The position numbers and the translations under genes were made by a program. A DNA stretch of 38,072 nt from Acidobacteriota bacterium (lineage in GTDB: Bacteria; Acidobacteriota; Terriglobia; Terriglobales; Acidobacteriaceae). The DNA lies in contig JAKAXU010000029.1 in assembly GCA_021816455.1 (NCBI GenBank), positions 1 through 38,072 on the forward strand, given 5' to 3'. Below the pieces are notes generated by a model. The model worked only from the letters and a program-made list of their open reading frames with translations. It was not told where the DNA came from and ran no database searches. Positions 1 through 7,519 of this stretch are shown here, one piece after another (the stretch's first letter is position 1; each line of letters opens with the position of its first letter).

Positions 1-1
1 C

Positions 2-946
2 GGATCGGGCAACGTGCTGGGCGCGAATGTCCTCACGCCCTATGGGCAGAACATGAACGAGCAACTGAGCGATGCATACACGTGGGCAGGGCTGTTTCAG
101 GATACGGAGTACTCCGGCCACGCAGCCCGGTATCGCGATTACTCGGCGCGAGCCGCACGCTGGCTCACCCCCGACCCATACAACGGCAGCTACGATCTCT
201 ATAACCCGCAGAGCTTCAACCGATATATGTACGTCAATGGCAATCCGCTGGGATACACCGACCCGACAGGACTCGCCGGGGCGGGAATCCTGACGGGAGT
301 TGGCGGAGCGCCCTGCAAAGCATTGGGGATTACTAAGCTCACTTCTGCGTTCAATTTTGATGGCCTTAGTTTCAATCCATGCAATCCAATCGGGTCAGCT
401 ATCGCCGATGGCGTTGCATTAGGTGCTGCTGCTATCGATGCATGGCAGACTGGCACTAGCATTAGCAGTATCTTAAGCACTTCTGCTGATTCTTGGTCGA
501 CAGCTCCTGCTGGTTTTACGAATGGGTACGGTAGCGTTCTAGGCGGAATAGCCGCTTCCGTCGGAGCTGCCATAACGATTGGTTGCAGCATTGATTCCAA
601 CTCTGATCTCTGTGGGCAAACGGGTTGGACAGGAGCCTTAATAGGCGGTGACGCGGGAAAGGTTGTTGGTGACTCAATTGCTGTCGCAGGTGCCATCGCC
701 TGTTTCTCGGGTCCGGAAGCCTGTTTAGGTTATGGAATCTATACAATTGCAAACGATCTGTTTTCCGTCTTCTGGGATTTATTTGGACCACCTCAATTTA
801 CTGGAAGCCTGCTGCCGCGCCCGTCTGATCTTGGCGGCTTGGGAACCGCGCCAATTGGTATACCAAACCAAAATCTGACAGTACAGCAGTTGTTGGGAAG
901 CCAGTCCAGGAGTGCTGTTCCATCACCGGGGACGGTTCATCCGTGA
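2..946 (+). CDS. RHS-repeat protein, C-terminal part with variable tip (partial at window edge)
   Basis: The reading frame is open to the first bases of the window, so the gene starts upstream; the GTG at 14 is only an internal valine. The first ~85 residues carry the end of the RHS-associated core: a Y-x-x-R-x-Y segment, then RWLTPDP, NRYMYVNGNPLGYTDPTG. After DPTG the sequence changes character: about 220 residues rich in Gly, Ala, Ser and Thr with several hydrophobic stretches (around GVALGAAAID, GGIAASVGAAITIG, SIAVAGAIACF). The DNA of this tip is visibly more AT-rich than the core. A conserved core followed by a foreign tip is the known layout of RHS polymorphic toxins. I do not recognise a toxin domain in the tip; a membrane-active role is a guess from its hydrophobicity. 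The stop overlaps the next gene start (GTGA at 943-946). Confidence 0.8.
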   Translation, partial: GSGNVLGANVLTPYGQNMNEQLSDAYTWAGLFQDTEYSGHAARYRDYSARAARWLTPDPYNGSYDLYNPQSFNRYMYVNGNPLGYTDPTGLAGAGILTGVGGAPCKALGITKLTSAFNFDGLSFNPCNPIGSAIADGVALGAAAIDAWQTGTSISSILSTSADSWSTAPAGFTNGYGSVLGGIAASVGAAITIGCSIDSNSDLCGQTGWTGALIGGDAGKVVGDSIAVAGAIACFSGPEACLGYGIYTIANDLFSVFWDLFGPPQFTGSLLPRPSDLGGLGTAPIGIPNQNLTVQQLLGSQSRSAVPSPGTVHP

Positions 947-2331
947 TGCCCATCGTTTATTTCCAGATGTTTGGAAGGACCATTCCTGCCGGGCGCATAT
1001 TGTGCCGTGCCTCTGTCCTTGCATTGCTCATCTATGGGGTTTTGCCGCAGTGCGCAGTAGCTAAGCTCCGCCATCACTATGCCGCTGGTGTTTACCTGAC
1101 GGACAACGGACAGCTACTCCGGGATCTGGCAGGACGAACTCCGGGGACGTACTGGATTGACGGGTATCACATGACCGTTTCGAGGGAAACGCGGATATGC
1201 TGGCATGATGCACCGTTGCAATTTGGCTCAGTCTTGAACTGGGCTGGACAGCCGATTAGCATGCTCGAAACGTCCTCTCCGTGCAAGAGCGATCCTCCCG
1301 ATGTGTCCAGTAAATTCGCCTGGTTGCAATATTTGGGGACAGAGGATTTTCGCTACTTCACTCCTTTAATGACTGTCACCGCAAGTCGCGTTGATGTCTG
1401 GGAAGTCCGGAACAGTGGGAAGGTCGCTTCACAGCCCCCGGCAAAGGCTGCGTGGCAAACTCTTTGCACATCAGCCGATCCGCATGAACTGCGCTATCCA
1501 AACGAAGGTCCCATCGATGTGGTGTGCGACGCGAAGGTAAATCACTTCATCGAGCATGTATTTGCTGCGCTGCTGAAGCCTTCGTCAATCACTGCCGAGG
1601 CTCCGGCGACAGGATGGGATTTGCCGAGCTTCTACGTTGTAAAGCCGTTTCGAGTGAGTCATAACTACGATTTTGAGATCATCGATGGTTCTAGGGCCAG
1701 TTGTGGAACAGCAGGGGGCAATTGCAGATACACACGCCCCCGTGCTGGTTCGACGGTTCGGGAGATCGCATACGCCCCGGACGGCTCGGTACTCATACCC
1801 GACACAGTATTAGTTCGCCTGAGCAACGAGGCAGAACTCACCGCTTTGCTCTCGTACTCGGCTGCTGCCACAGACCAAGACTTTATTGGACATCTTTTTC
1901 GCGTGCAAGATTTCAAGGGAAATGTATGGAGTCTTAGCTACAAAGCGAGTGGACGTCAAAACTCAGACGAAACAGGCCATTTTATCTCGAATGTCAATGA
2001 AGCACAGTTGCGGCTCGGTATCCGGCAGATGTACTTGGCTGGGTATGACATTCGTTACGCGCCGTTTGTCTGGTCTGTTGAGCAGGGCAAGCGGATCAAA
2101 GGTTCAGTGGACGAGCCGAACAAGCACATGCCGTGGTACGCGACCTACGCCTTCAACGCCATCGACCAGCTCTACCCTAACGTGGACTACAGCAAGCTGA
2201 AGCGGGGTGAGCGGGAGTACCAGGCTTTCAAGGACGAGCTGCGCCGCGTGGACCCCGCAGCCTTCACCGCCGCCGCCGCGCCGGGGACCGCAGCGCAGGC
2301 TGCAGCAATGCCGACGAAGCCAAAGAAGTGA
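943..2331 (+). CDS. Exported protein of unknown function, coupled to the RHS gene
   Basis: 462 residues. The GTG at 943 overlaps the RHS stop; an ATG follows at 946 and could be the true start. The N-terminus has a basic segment and a hydrophobic run (VLALLIYGVLPQCAVA), consistent with a Sec signal peptide, so the product probably leaves the cytoplasm. The C-terminus is charged and then Ala-rich, ending in a lysine-rich tail. I recognise no domain. Its position between an RHS toxin-like tip and an orphan RHS fragment is where an immunity or accessory protein would sit, but its size and signal peptide are unusual for a classic immunity protein. That role is inference only. Confidence 0.6.
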   Translation: MMPIVYFQMFGRTIPAGRILCRASVLALLIYGVLPQCAVAKLRHHYAAGVYLTDNGQLLRDLAGRTPGTYWIDGYHMTVSRETRICWHDAPLQFGSVLNWAGQPISMLETSSPCKSDPPDVSSKFAWLQYLGTEDFRYFTPLMTVTASRVDVWEVRNSGKVASQPPAKAAWQTLCTSADPHELRYPNEGPIDVVCDAKVNHFIEHVFAALLKPSSITAEAPATGWDLPSFYVVKPFRVSHNYDFEIIDGSRASCGTAGGNCRYTRPRAGSTVREIAYAPDGSVLIPDTVLVRLSNEAELTALLSYSAAATDQDFIGHLFRVQDFKGNVWSLSYKASGRQNSDETGHFISNVNEAQLRLGIRQMYLAGYDIRYAPFVWSVEQGKRIKGSVDEPNKHMPWYATYAFNAIDQLYPNVDYSKLKRGEREYQAFKDELRRVDPAAFTAAAAPGTAAQAAAMPTKPKK

Positions 2332-2738
2332 TAGTCGGCGGGGCCAATGCGGTAGACTCAACAGCGGATGAGCTGAGCGAGAGTTACGGGTACGATGCGT
2401 GGGGGAATATGACGCAGAGCGGCAACGCCACCTTTCAGCAGAGTTACACGGCGAGCAATCAGGTCAACGGCTTTGCCTATGACGCGGCGGGCGAGCTGAC
2501 AGGCGACACGATCAATTCCTACACCTACAATTCCGAGGGATTGCTGACAGGCACGGGCGGCGGAGCTGCACAGTATGTCTACGACGCGCTCGATCAGCGT
2601 GTGGAGAAGCTCAGCGGCAGCAATGTCGGCGAGGTGATCTACTTCAACGGGCACCCGATAACGCGGCTGACCGCGACCAGCGATGCGTGCGTGACAGGTC
2701 AGAAGCGAGGCGTTGTTCGGAGACAGGCTGTGTGCTAG
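2328..2738 (+). pseudogene. Orphan RHS/YD-repeat core fragment
   Basis: An open frame of 136 residues that begins at a GTG overlapping the previous stop. It contains clear YD/RHS repeats (YGYDAWGNMTQSG, FAYDAAGELTGD, YTYNSEGLLTG, YVYDALDQRVEK, then VIYFNGHPITRLTATSD). An intact RHS protein would continue into the Y-x-x-R-x-Y and DPTG core, but here the frame leaves RHS-like sequence near base 2680 and stops about 55 bases later. It has no signal or full-length body, so it is read as a displaced cassette left by recombination at an RHS locus rather than a working gene. Confidence 0.7.
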
Positions 2739-2903
2739 CTCGTGACTTTTTCAAGGCAGCGTGGAGAGATGCGAACCGAGCGCGCTTCAGATGAGGTGTG
2801 TTTCGCTGAGCGAAGACGTCGCTGGCCTGCTTATAGGGAAATTTGTAGCGGTAGAAGTTTTGCAGATAGGTTGTTTACAACCACGAAAAGGAGCGGAACG
2901 GTG

Positions 2904-3908
2904 ATGAGCAGATATGGAGTCATTGTCTGGCTGGGCTTGGTTCTTCTTGCGGTGAGCGCGGGAGCGCAAACGGCAGTGACGACTTCCGGTGGCACAACCA
3001 ATGCGGTCCCCGTCTTTACGGGAAGTGGGACAGTTGGAAACTCGCCGATCTCAGTTTCTGGAGGTAATGTGGGGATTGGAACGACGAGTCCTCAGTATCA
3101 ACTGGACTTATCAGGTAACGAACATATTAACACTGGAATTATCATCTTCTCGACTTCTAATTTAGACCAAGGCGGAAATACTGGCCTACAGGCAAATCCC
3201 TTTGGCTGGACCCGCATAGATCCGAATGGCAGTCGCTTCCTGATGCCTGTGCCAGCATCGCGCGTAGCAACTGCCGACAACATCCTGGATATAGAACGAA
3301 CGGATACATGGGAGCACCTAATGGAGCTTCATGCAGACGGCAGTGCTTTTTGGCTTGGCAATGTTGGCATCGGTACAACGGCACCAGCCTACAAACTTGA
3401 CGTGGCGGGCCAGATACGGACGTCATCGGGAGGGATTGTGTATCCGGATGGGACGATGCAGGTGACGGCGTTTATTCCAGCCAACTGCGGTGCGGACTAT
3501 GCGGAGTCAGTGGGGGTGAGCGGCAGGCGTGAGCAGTATGGTCCTGGTGATCTGCTGGTGATTGATCCCGATCATGCGGGCAAGTTTCTCCGGTCGGATC
3601 AGGCGTACTCGACGATGGTGGCCGGAATTTATTCGACCAGGCCGGGATTTGTAGGAAGGCTGCATCCGGCCAGCGATCCGGCGAGCAAGGCGGAGGTTCC
3701 GATGGCGATGGTGGGACGAGTGCCGACGAAGGTGAGCGCGGAGAACGGTCCAATCCATGTTGGGGATCTGCTGGTGACCTCGACAACGATGGGTTATGCG
3801 ATGAAGGGCACGGATCGCAGCCGGATGCTGGGTGCCGTAGTGGGCAAGGCGCTCGGCTCACTTGACAGCGGCAAAGGCGTCATCGAAGTTCTCGTCACCT
3901 TGCAGTAG
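2904..3908 (+). CDS. Exported tail-fibre-like repeat protein
   Basis: 334 residues from ATG 2904, chosen because AAAGGAG at 2887-2893 lies about 10 bases upstream; GTG 2901 is an in-frame alternative. The N-terminus is a typical Sec signal peptide (IVWLGLVLLAVSAGAQ). Two copies of the tail-fibre-type motif NVGIGTT(S/A)P-x-Y-x-LD(L/V)(S/A)G start near residues 55 and 153, as in phage fibre and endosialidase-like surface proteins. The C-terminal ~140 residues begin at GADYAESVGV and include GPGDLLVIDP and HVGDLLVTSTT; this is a recurrent C-terminal domain of acidobacterial surface proteins, function unknown to me. It likely acts in the periplasm or on the cell surface. No catalytic motif is visible. 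Confidence 0.75.
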   Translation: MSRYGVIVWLGLVLLAVSAGAQTAVTTSGGTTNAVPVFTGSGTVGNSPISVSGGNVGIGTTSPQYQLDLSGNEHINTGIIIFSTSNLDQGGNTGLQANPFGWTRIDPNGSRFLMPVPASRVATADNILDIERTDTWEHLMELHADGSAFWLGNVGIGTTAPAYKLDVAGQIRTSSGGIVYPDGTMQVTAFIPANCGADYAESVGVSGRREQYGPGDLLVIDPDHAGKFLRSDQAYSTMVAGIYSTRPGFVGRLHPASDPASKAEVPMAMVGRVPTKVSAENGPIHVGDLLVTSTTMGYAMKGTDRSRMLGAVVGKALGSLDSGKGVIEVLVTLQ

Positions 3909-4039
3909 CGAGTAAAGATGTAGGAGCATCCGGGACATCTCGCACTTTTTAACTCTCTTGCGATGGATTCGATTCTTGTATGTGCGTCGTGATCGGCCTC
4001 GTTATTTCTAATGCAACCGGGAGTTCCCCGGCTTAGCTG

Positions 4040-4081
4040 GGGTGGCAGTAGAACTTTGAGAATTCCAGGAATATGCCACCC
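4040..4081 (+). terminator. Possible terminator after the surface-protein gene
   Basis: GGGTGGCA (4040-4047) pairs perfectly with TGCCACCC (4074-4081). A T-rich run (TTTGTTTTTC, 4091-4100) lies about 10 bases past the stem. The 26-base loop is long and the T-run is not immediate, so this is a weak candidate. Confidence 0.3.
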
Positions 4082-4147
4082 GCTGTTGCTTTGTTTTTCT
4101 GAAGCTTATTGTTGAATGAGCCTTGCGCTGTTGCTGTTGCTTTTCAC

Positions 4148-4207
4148 CGGTTGCGATCAGGCCCCTTTGAGGGGCCAGCAACCGAAAGCCTCCGGCTCTG
4201 CCGGAGG
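4148..4207. repeat. Two-hairpin structured element (REP-like or ncRNA)
   Basis: Two adjacent perfect hairpins fill 60 bases. The first is two-tiered: CGGTTGC (4148-4154) pairs with GCAACCG (4178-4184), and inside it GGCCCC (4160-4165) pairs with GGGGCC (4171-4176) over a TTTGA loop. Four bases later CCTCCGGC (4189-4196) pairs with GCCGGAGG (4200-4207) over a TCT loop. No T-run follows, so this is not a standard terminator. No credible ORF explains it. It is the main content of the ~485-base gene-free stretch 3909-4393, which otherwise holds the weak terminator and the half-site cluster listed separately. Confidence 0.55.
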
Positions 4208-4280
4208 ATCCTTACTATCATTCCATTTCCGGCAAATCCTGTATTTCGCAGTAACACAAGTTTCAAATACCGCCGCCCGC

Positions 4281-4386
4281 TTGACAACGACGCGTTCTGC
4301 ATAAAGACGGACGCAGTAGATACTTCTACAGCATTTTTCTATTGATAATTTTCGCTACAGGTGTCATTCTGTAGGCGACTCTACAG
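4281..4386 (+). promoter_or_regulatory. Putative promoter/operator region of the restriction-Kiwa operon
   Basis: A perfect -35 hexamer TTGACA is at 4281-4286, but its best -10 (CATAAA, 4300-4305) is too close at 13 bases; GATAAT at 4344-4349 is another possible -10 without a good -35. Downstream lies a cluster of related half-sites: GTAGA-TACT-TCTAC (4316-4329), CTACAG at 4326-4331, 4355-4360 and 4381-4386, and CTGTAG at 4369-4374, forming an inverted pair with its 4355 neighbour. The repetition just upstream of the operon start suggests a repressor or controller binding region. The regulator is not identified. Confidence 0.4.
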
Positions 4387-4393
4387 ATTTCAG

Positions 4394-4999
4394 ATGCTCC
4401 TAAGTAAAGTTTGTTCCATTCTCTCCGGTTATACCGCGCGCTGTCGGCTTGAACCTGCCGCGTTAGGCGGAGTTCCGGCAATTCAGCTGCGCGACTTGCC
4501 AGCGAGTGGCAGGCTCGATCTGTCGCGATTGACGCGAGTCCAGCTGGGCGATGTTCAAGATCGCCACCTTGTGCACGCTGGCGATGTGCTCTTTCGGTCG
4601 CGTGGTGACCGGAACACCGCAGTCGCTGTGGGTCCAGACCTCCGAGACGCAGCTGTAGCGGTACTCCCACTCATGATCCTCCGCCCCAAACCCTACATGG
4701 TTTCGGGCGAGTATCTGACGTGGGCTATCAATCACTCGACGACCCAGCGCTATTTCGACAGCGTTGCTCGCGGTACGAAACTGCGAATGGTGTCGCGTGC
4801 GAGTCTTGAACATCTCGATCTGGATATCCCCGACATCGAAACGCAGCGAAAGATTGTTGCCATTGCCGCGCTGGCCGACCGGGAGCAGGCGCTCTCCGTT
4901 CAGGCTGCCAGGTTGCGGAGAGAACTGACCAGCAAAATTCTCGGCGAGCGCGCGAAACGGCCCCGGCATGCTGCCACAACGGAAAGGATTACGAAGTGA
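4394..4999 (+). CDS. Single-TRD HsdS-like specificity subunit
   Basis: 201 residues from ATG 4394; the frame can be extended to GTG 4361, but the family-like N-terminus (LLSKVCSILSGYTAR) begins at 4394. Only one target-recognition domain is present: VPAIQLRDL, GDVLFRSRG, LMILRPK, YLTWAINHS and the Gln-rich IETQRKIVAIAALADREQ leading into one C-terminal helix. Normal HsdS has two TRDs, so this is a half-length subunit that could dimerise, or modulate the full HsdS encoded downstream. It is complete at both ends, not obviously truncated. Its stop overlaps the hsdM start (GTGA, 4996-4999), indicating translational coupling. No good ribosome-binding site precedes it. Confidence 0.75.
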   Translation: MLLSKVCSILSGYTARCRLEPAALGGVPAIQLRDLPASGRLDLSRLTRVQLGDVQDRHLVHAGDVLFRSRGDRNTAVAVGPDLRDAAVAVLPLMILRPKPYMVSGEYLTWAINHSTTQRYFDSVARGTKLRMVSRASLEHLDLDIPDIETQRKIVAIAALADREQALSVQAARLRRELTSKILGERAKRPRHAATTERITK

Positions 5000-6519
5000 C
5001 CGACCAACTCACACAAAACCAGGTCAACCAGACGGCTTGGGCGGCGTGCGACACCTTCCGAGGTGTCGTCGATGCAGGCCAGTACAAAGACTACATCCTG
5101 GTGATGTTGTTTCTGAAATACATCTCCGATCACTGGAATGACCATGTTGAGACCTACCGCAAGCAATACGGTGGTGACGATGCCCGCATCCGGCGCAGGC
5201 TGGAGCGCGAACGTTTCATTCTCCCCAAGGGGTCGAGCTTCTATGACCTATACGAGCGGCGCAACGAACCCAACATCGGTGAGTTGATCAATATTGCCCT
5301 CGAGCAGATCGAAGACAAGAACCGCGCCAAGCTCGAGGGCGTGTTTCGGAACATCGACTTCAATTCCGAATCCAACCTTGGCCGCGTCAAGGACCGCAAC
5401 CGCCGCCTCAAAAACCTGCTGGAGGACTTCGCCAAGCCGGCGCTCGATCTGCGCCCCTCGCGCGTGACCGAGGACATCATCGGCGAGTGCTACATCTACC
5501 TGATCTCCCGTTTTGCGTCGGATGCCGGCAAGAAGGCCGGCGAGTTCTACACTCCTGCGGCCGTCTCCCGACTGTTGGCAAAGCTGGTCGCGCCAGTGCC
5601 GGGAGATACGATCTGTGATCCAGCGTGCGGATCCGGTTCGCTGCTGATTCGCGCCTCCGAAGAGGTTGGTTCCGACAATTTCGCTCTCTATGGCCAGGAG
5701 GTGAACGGCGCCACCTGGGCCCTGGCCAGGATGAATATGTTCTTGCACGCCAAGGATGCCGCACGCATCGAGTGGTGCGACACGCTGAACAGCCCCTCGC
5801 TGATCGAGGGCGATCACCTGATGAAGTTCGACATCGTCGTGGCGAATCCCCCATTTTCGCTCGACAAGTGGGGTGCCGAACATGCCGCCGCCGACCAGTA
5901 CAAGCGATTCTGGCGCGGCGTTCCGCCCAAGTCGAAGGGTGACTACGCATTCATCACCCACATGATCGAGATCGCCCGGCGGCAAAGCGGTCGCGTCGCC
6001 GTCATTGTTCCCCACGGCGTGCTCTTCCGCGGCGGCAGTGAGGGCAAAATTCGCCAGGCGCTCATCGAAGAGAACCTGCTCGACGCCGTTGTCGGCCTGC
6101 CCGCCAATCTGTTCACTACCACCGGCATTCCGGTCGCCATCCTGGTTTTTGACCGCTCCCGCGAGCAAGGCGGCGCAAACGAGAACCGCAAAGAGATACT
6201 CTTTATCGACGCGAGTCGGGAGTTTACGCCCAGCAAGACGCAGAACCTGATGTCCGATGCGCAGATTCAGAAGATCCTCGATACCTACCGCACGCGCGCC
6301 GAACTCGACAAATACTCGCACCTGGCCACGCCCGAGGAGATCCAGGAGAACGAGTACAACCTCAACATCCCCCGCTACGTGGATACCTTCGAGCCGGAAG
6401 AGGAGATCGATGTGGCCGCGCTGCAGAAAGAGATCAACCGCATCGAGGGCGAGCTGGCAGAGGTCCGTGGCCGCATGGCCGATTACCTCAAGGAGTTGGG
6501 CGTCCATGTCGAACGGTGA
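4996..6519 (+). CDS. hsdM: Type I restriction-modification DNA methyltransferase subunit
   Basis: 507 residues, the usual HsdM length. It methylates adenine in the site read by HsdS, using S-adenosylmethionine, in an M2S complex. The N-terminal helical HsdM_N domain covers about residues 8-140 (NQTAWAACDTFRGVVDAGQYK). GEFYTP is followed by motif I DPACGSG at 208-214 (SAM binding) and motif IV NPPF at 284-287 (catalytic), so the N6-adenine signature is complete. A C-terminal coiled-coil-like segment (EIDVAALQKEINRIEGELAEV) would contact HsdS. The GTG start at 4996 has AAAGGA at 4983-4988, 7 bases upstream. It overlaps the preceding single-TRD gene by 4 bases and the following rhuM by 14. Confidence 0.95.
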   Translation: MTDQLTQNQVNQTAWAACDTFRGVVDAGQYKDYILVMLFLKYISDHWNDHVETYRKQYGGDDARIRRRLERERFILPKGSSFYDLYERRNEPNIGELINIALEQIEDKNRAKLEGVFRNIDFNSESNLGRVKDRNRRLKNLLEDFAKPALDLRPSRVTEDIIGECYIYLISRFASDAGKKAGEFYTPAAVSRLLAKLVAPVPGDTICDPACGSGSLLIRASEEVGSDNFALYGQEVNGATWALARMNMFLHAKDAARIEWCDTLNSPSLIEGDHLMKFDIVVANPPFSLDKWGAEHAAADQYKRFWRGVPPKSKGDYAFITHMIEIARRQSGRVAVIVPHGVLFRGGSEGKIRQALIEENLLDAVVGLPANLFTTTGIPVAILVFDRSREQGGANENRKEILFIDASREFTPSKTQNLMSDAQIQKILDTYRTRAELDKYSHLATPEEIQENEYNLNIPRYVDTFEPEEEIDVAALQKEINRIEGELAEVRGRMADYLKELGVHVER

Positions 6520-7519
6520 GCTGATTCTTTTCACCAGCGAAGACGGCGTAGCCCGCATCCAGTTGCGAGCTGAAGGTGGCACGGTCTGGCTCTCCCTGAA
6601 CCAGATTGCGGACCTGTTCGGAAGAGATAAGTCCGTGATTTCGCGTCACATCAAGGCGATCTTCGACGATGGCGAGCTGGCTGCGGAATCAGTTGTTGCA
6701 CGTTATGCAACAACTGCCGCCGACGGCAAGACCTATCAGGTGGACTACTACAACCTGGAGATGATCCTCGCTGTCGGCTACCGAGTCCGTTCTGCGCGCG
6801 GCGTCGAGTTCCGCCGGTGGGTCTCCACCACGCTCAAGGACTATCTGGTCAAGGGCTTCGTCCTTGACGACAAGCGGCTCAAAGACCCGGCCTGGGATTA
6901 CTTCGATGAGCTGCTGGAGCGCATACGGGAGATTCGCGCTTCAGAGGCGCGTTTCTACCAGAAGGTACGCGAGATTCTGGCGCTTAGCGAGGACTACGAT
7001 CCCCGCTCTCAGGCGGCGCAGATCTTTTACGCTACCATTCAGAACAAGATGCTGCACGCCGTCACCGGCCACACGGCGGCCGAGCTGATCGCCGCCCGCG
7101 CCAACGTCGGCTTGCCCAATATGGGCCTGACGGCGTGGAAGGGCGCGCGTGTGCGCAAGAGCGACGTCACCACGGCCAAGAATTATCTGGTCGAAAAAGA
7201 GATCAGCGAGTTGAACCTGATCGTCACCATGTTCCTCGATACCGCCGATCTGCGCGCGCGCCGCCGCCAGACGATGAAGCTTACAGACTGGGAGGTGGTT
7301 TTAGATGGCTTCCTGCGGTCGAATGAACTGCCGCTGCTGAGCAATGCCGGAAGCATCTCCGCCGCGCAGGCCGAACGAATCGCCTTCGAATGCTACGAAA
7401 ACTTCGACGCACAACGCCGGGAACAGCTTGCCGCTAGCGAGCCGAGCGAAATTGCGGAACTCGAGCGGATCGCCGAGCAGACAAAAAAGCTGATCAAGCG
7501 AGGCAAAAATGAAAAGTAA
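6506..7519 (+). CDS. rhuM: RhuM-family protein
   Basis: 337 residues from ATG 6506; AAGGAG (6490-6495) lies 10 bases upstream inside the hsdM end. The N-terminus is a DNA-binding-like domain shared by the RhuM family (TVWLSLNQIADLFGRDKSVISRHIK, about residues 26-50), then FRRWVSTTLKDYLVKGFVLDDKRL, and a C-terminal helical part (ARFYQKVREILALSEDYDP, FYATIQNKMLHAVTGHTAAEL). The family was named for a Salmonella pathogenicity-island gene, and its biochemical role is not established; members recur inside type I restriction operons. Position between hsdM and hsdS, with overlaps on both sides, points to an accessory or control role in this system. That role is inference. Confidence 0.88.
   Translation: MSNGELILFTSEDGVARIQLRAEGGTVWLSLNQIADLFGRDKSVISRHIKAIFDDGELAAESVVARYATTAADGKTYQVDYYNLEMILAVGYRVRSARGVEFRRWVSTTLKDYLVKGFVLDDKRLKDPAWDYFDELLERIREIRASEARFYQKVREILALSEDYDPRSQAAQIFYATIQNKMLHAVTGHTAAELIAARANVGLPNMGLTAWKGARVRKSDVTTAKNYLVEKEISELNLIVTMFLDTADLRARRRQTMKLTDWEVVLDGFLRSNELPLLSNAGSISAAQAERIAFECYENFDAQRREQLAASEPSEIAELERIAEQTKKLIKRGKNEK

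Noticed and set aside
4109-4345. 78-codon ORF across the two-hairpin element
   Set aside because: The palindromic DNA accounts for the open frame, and there is no ribosome-binding site or domain.
5248-6582. 444-codon minus-strand ORF opposite hsdM
   Set aside because: Antisense shadow of a well-recognised hsdM with intact catalytic motifs; GC-rich third positions keep the frame open.
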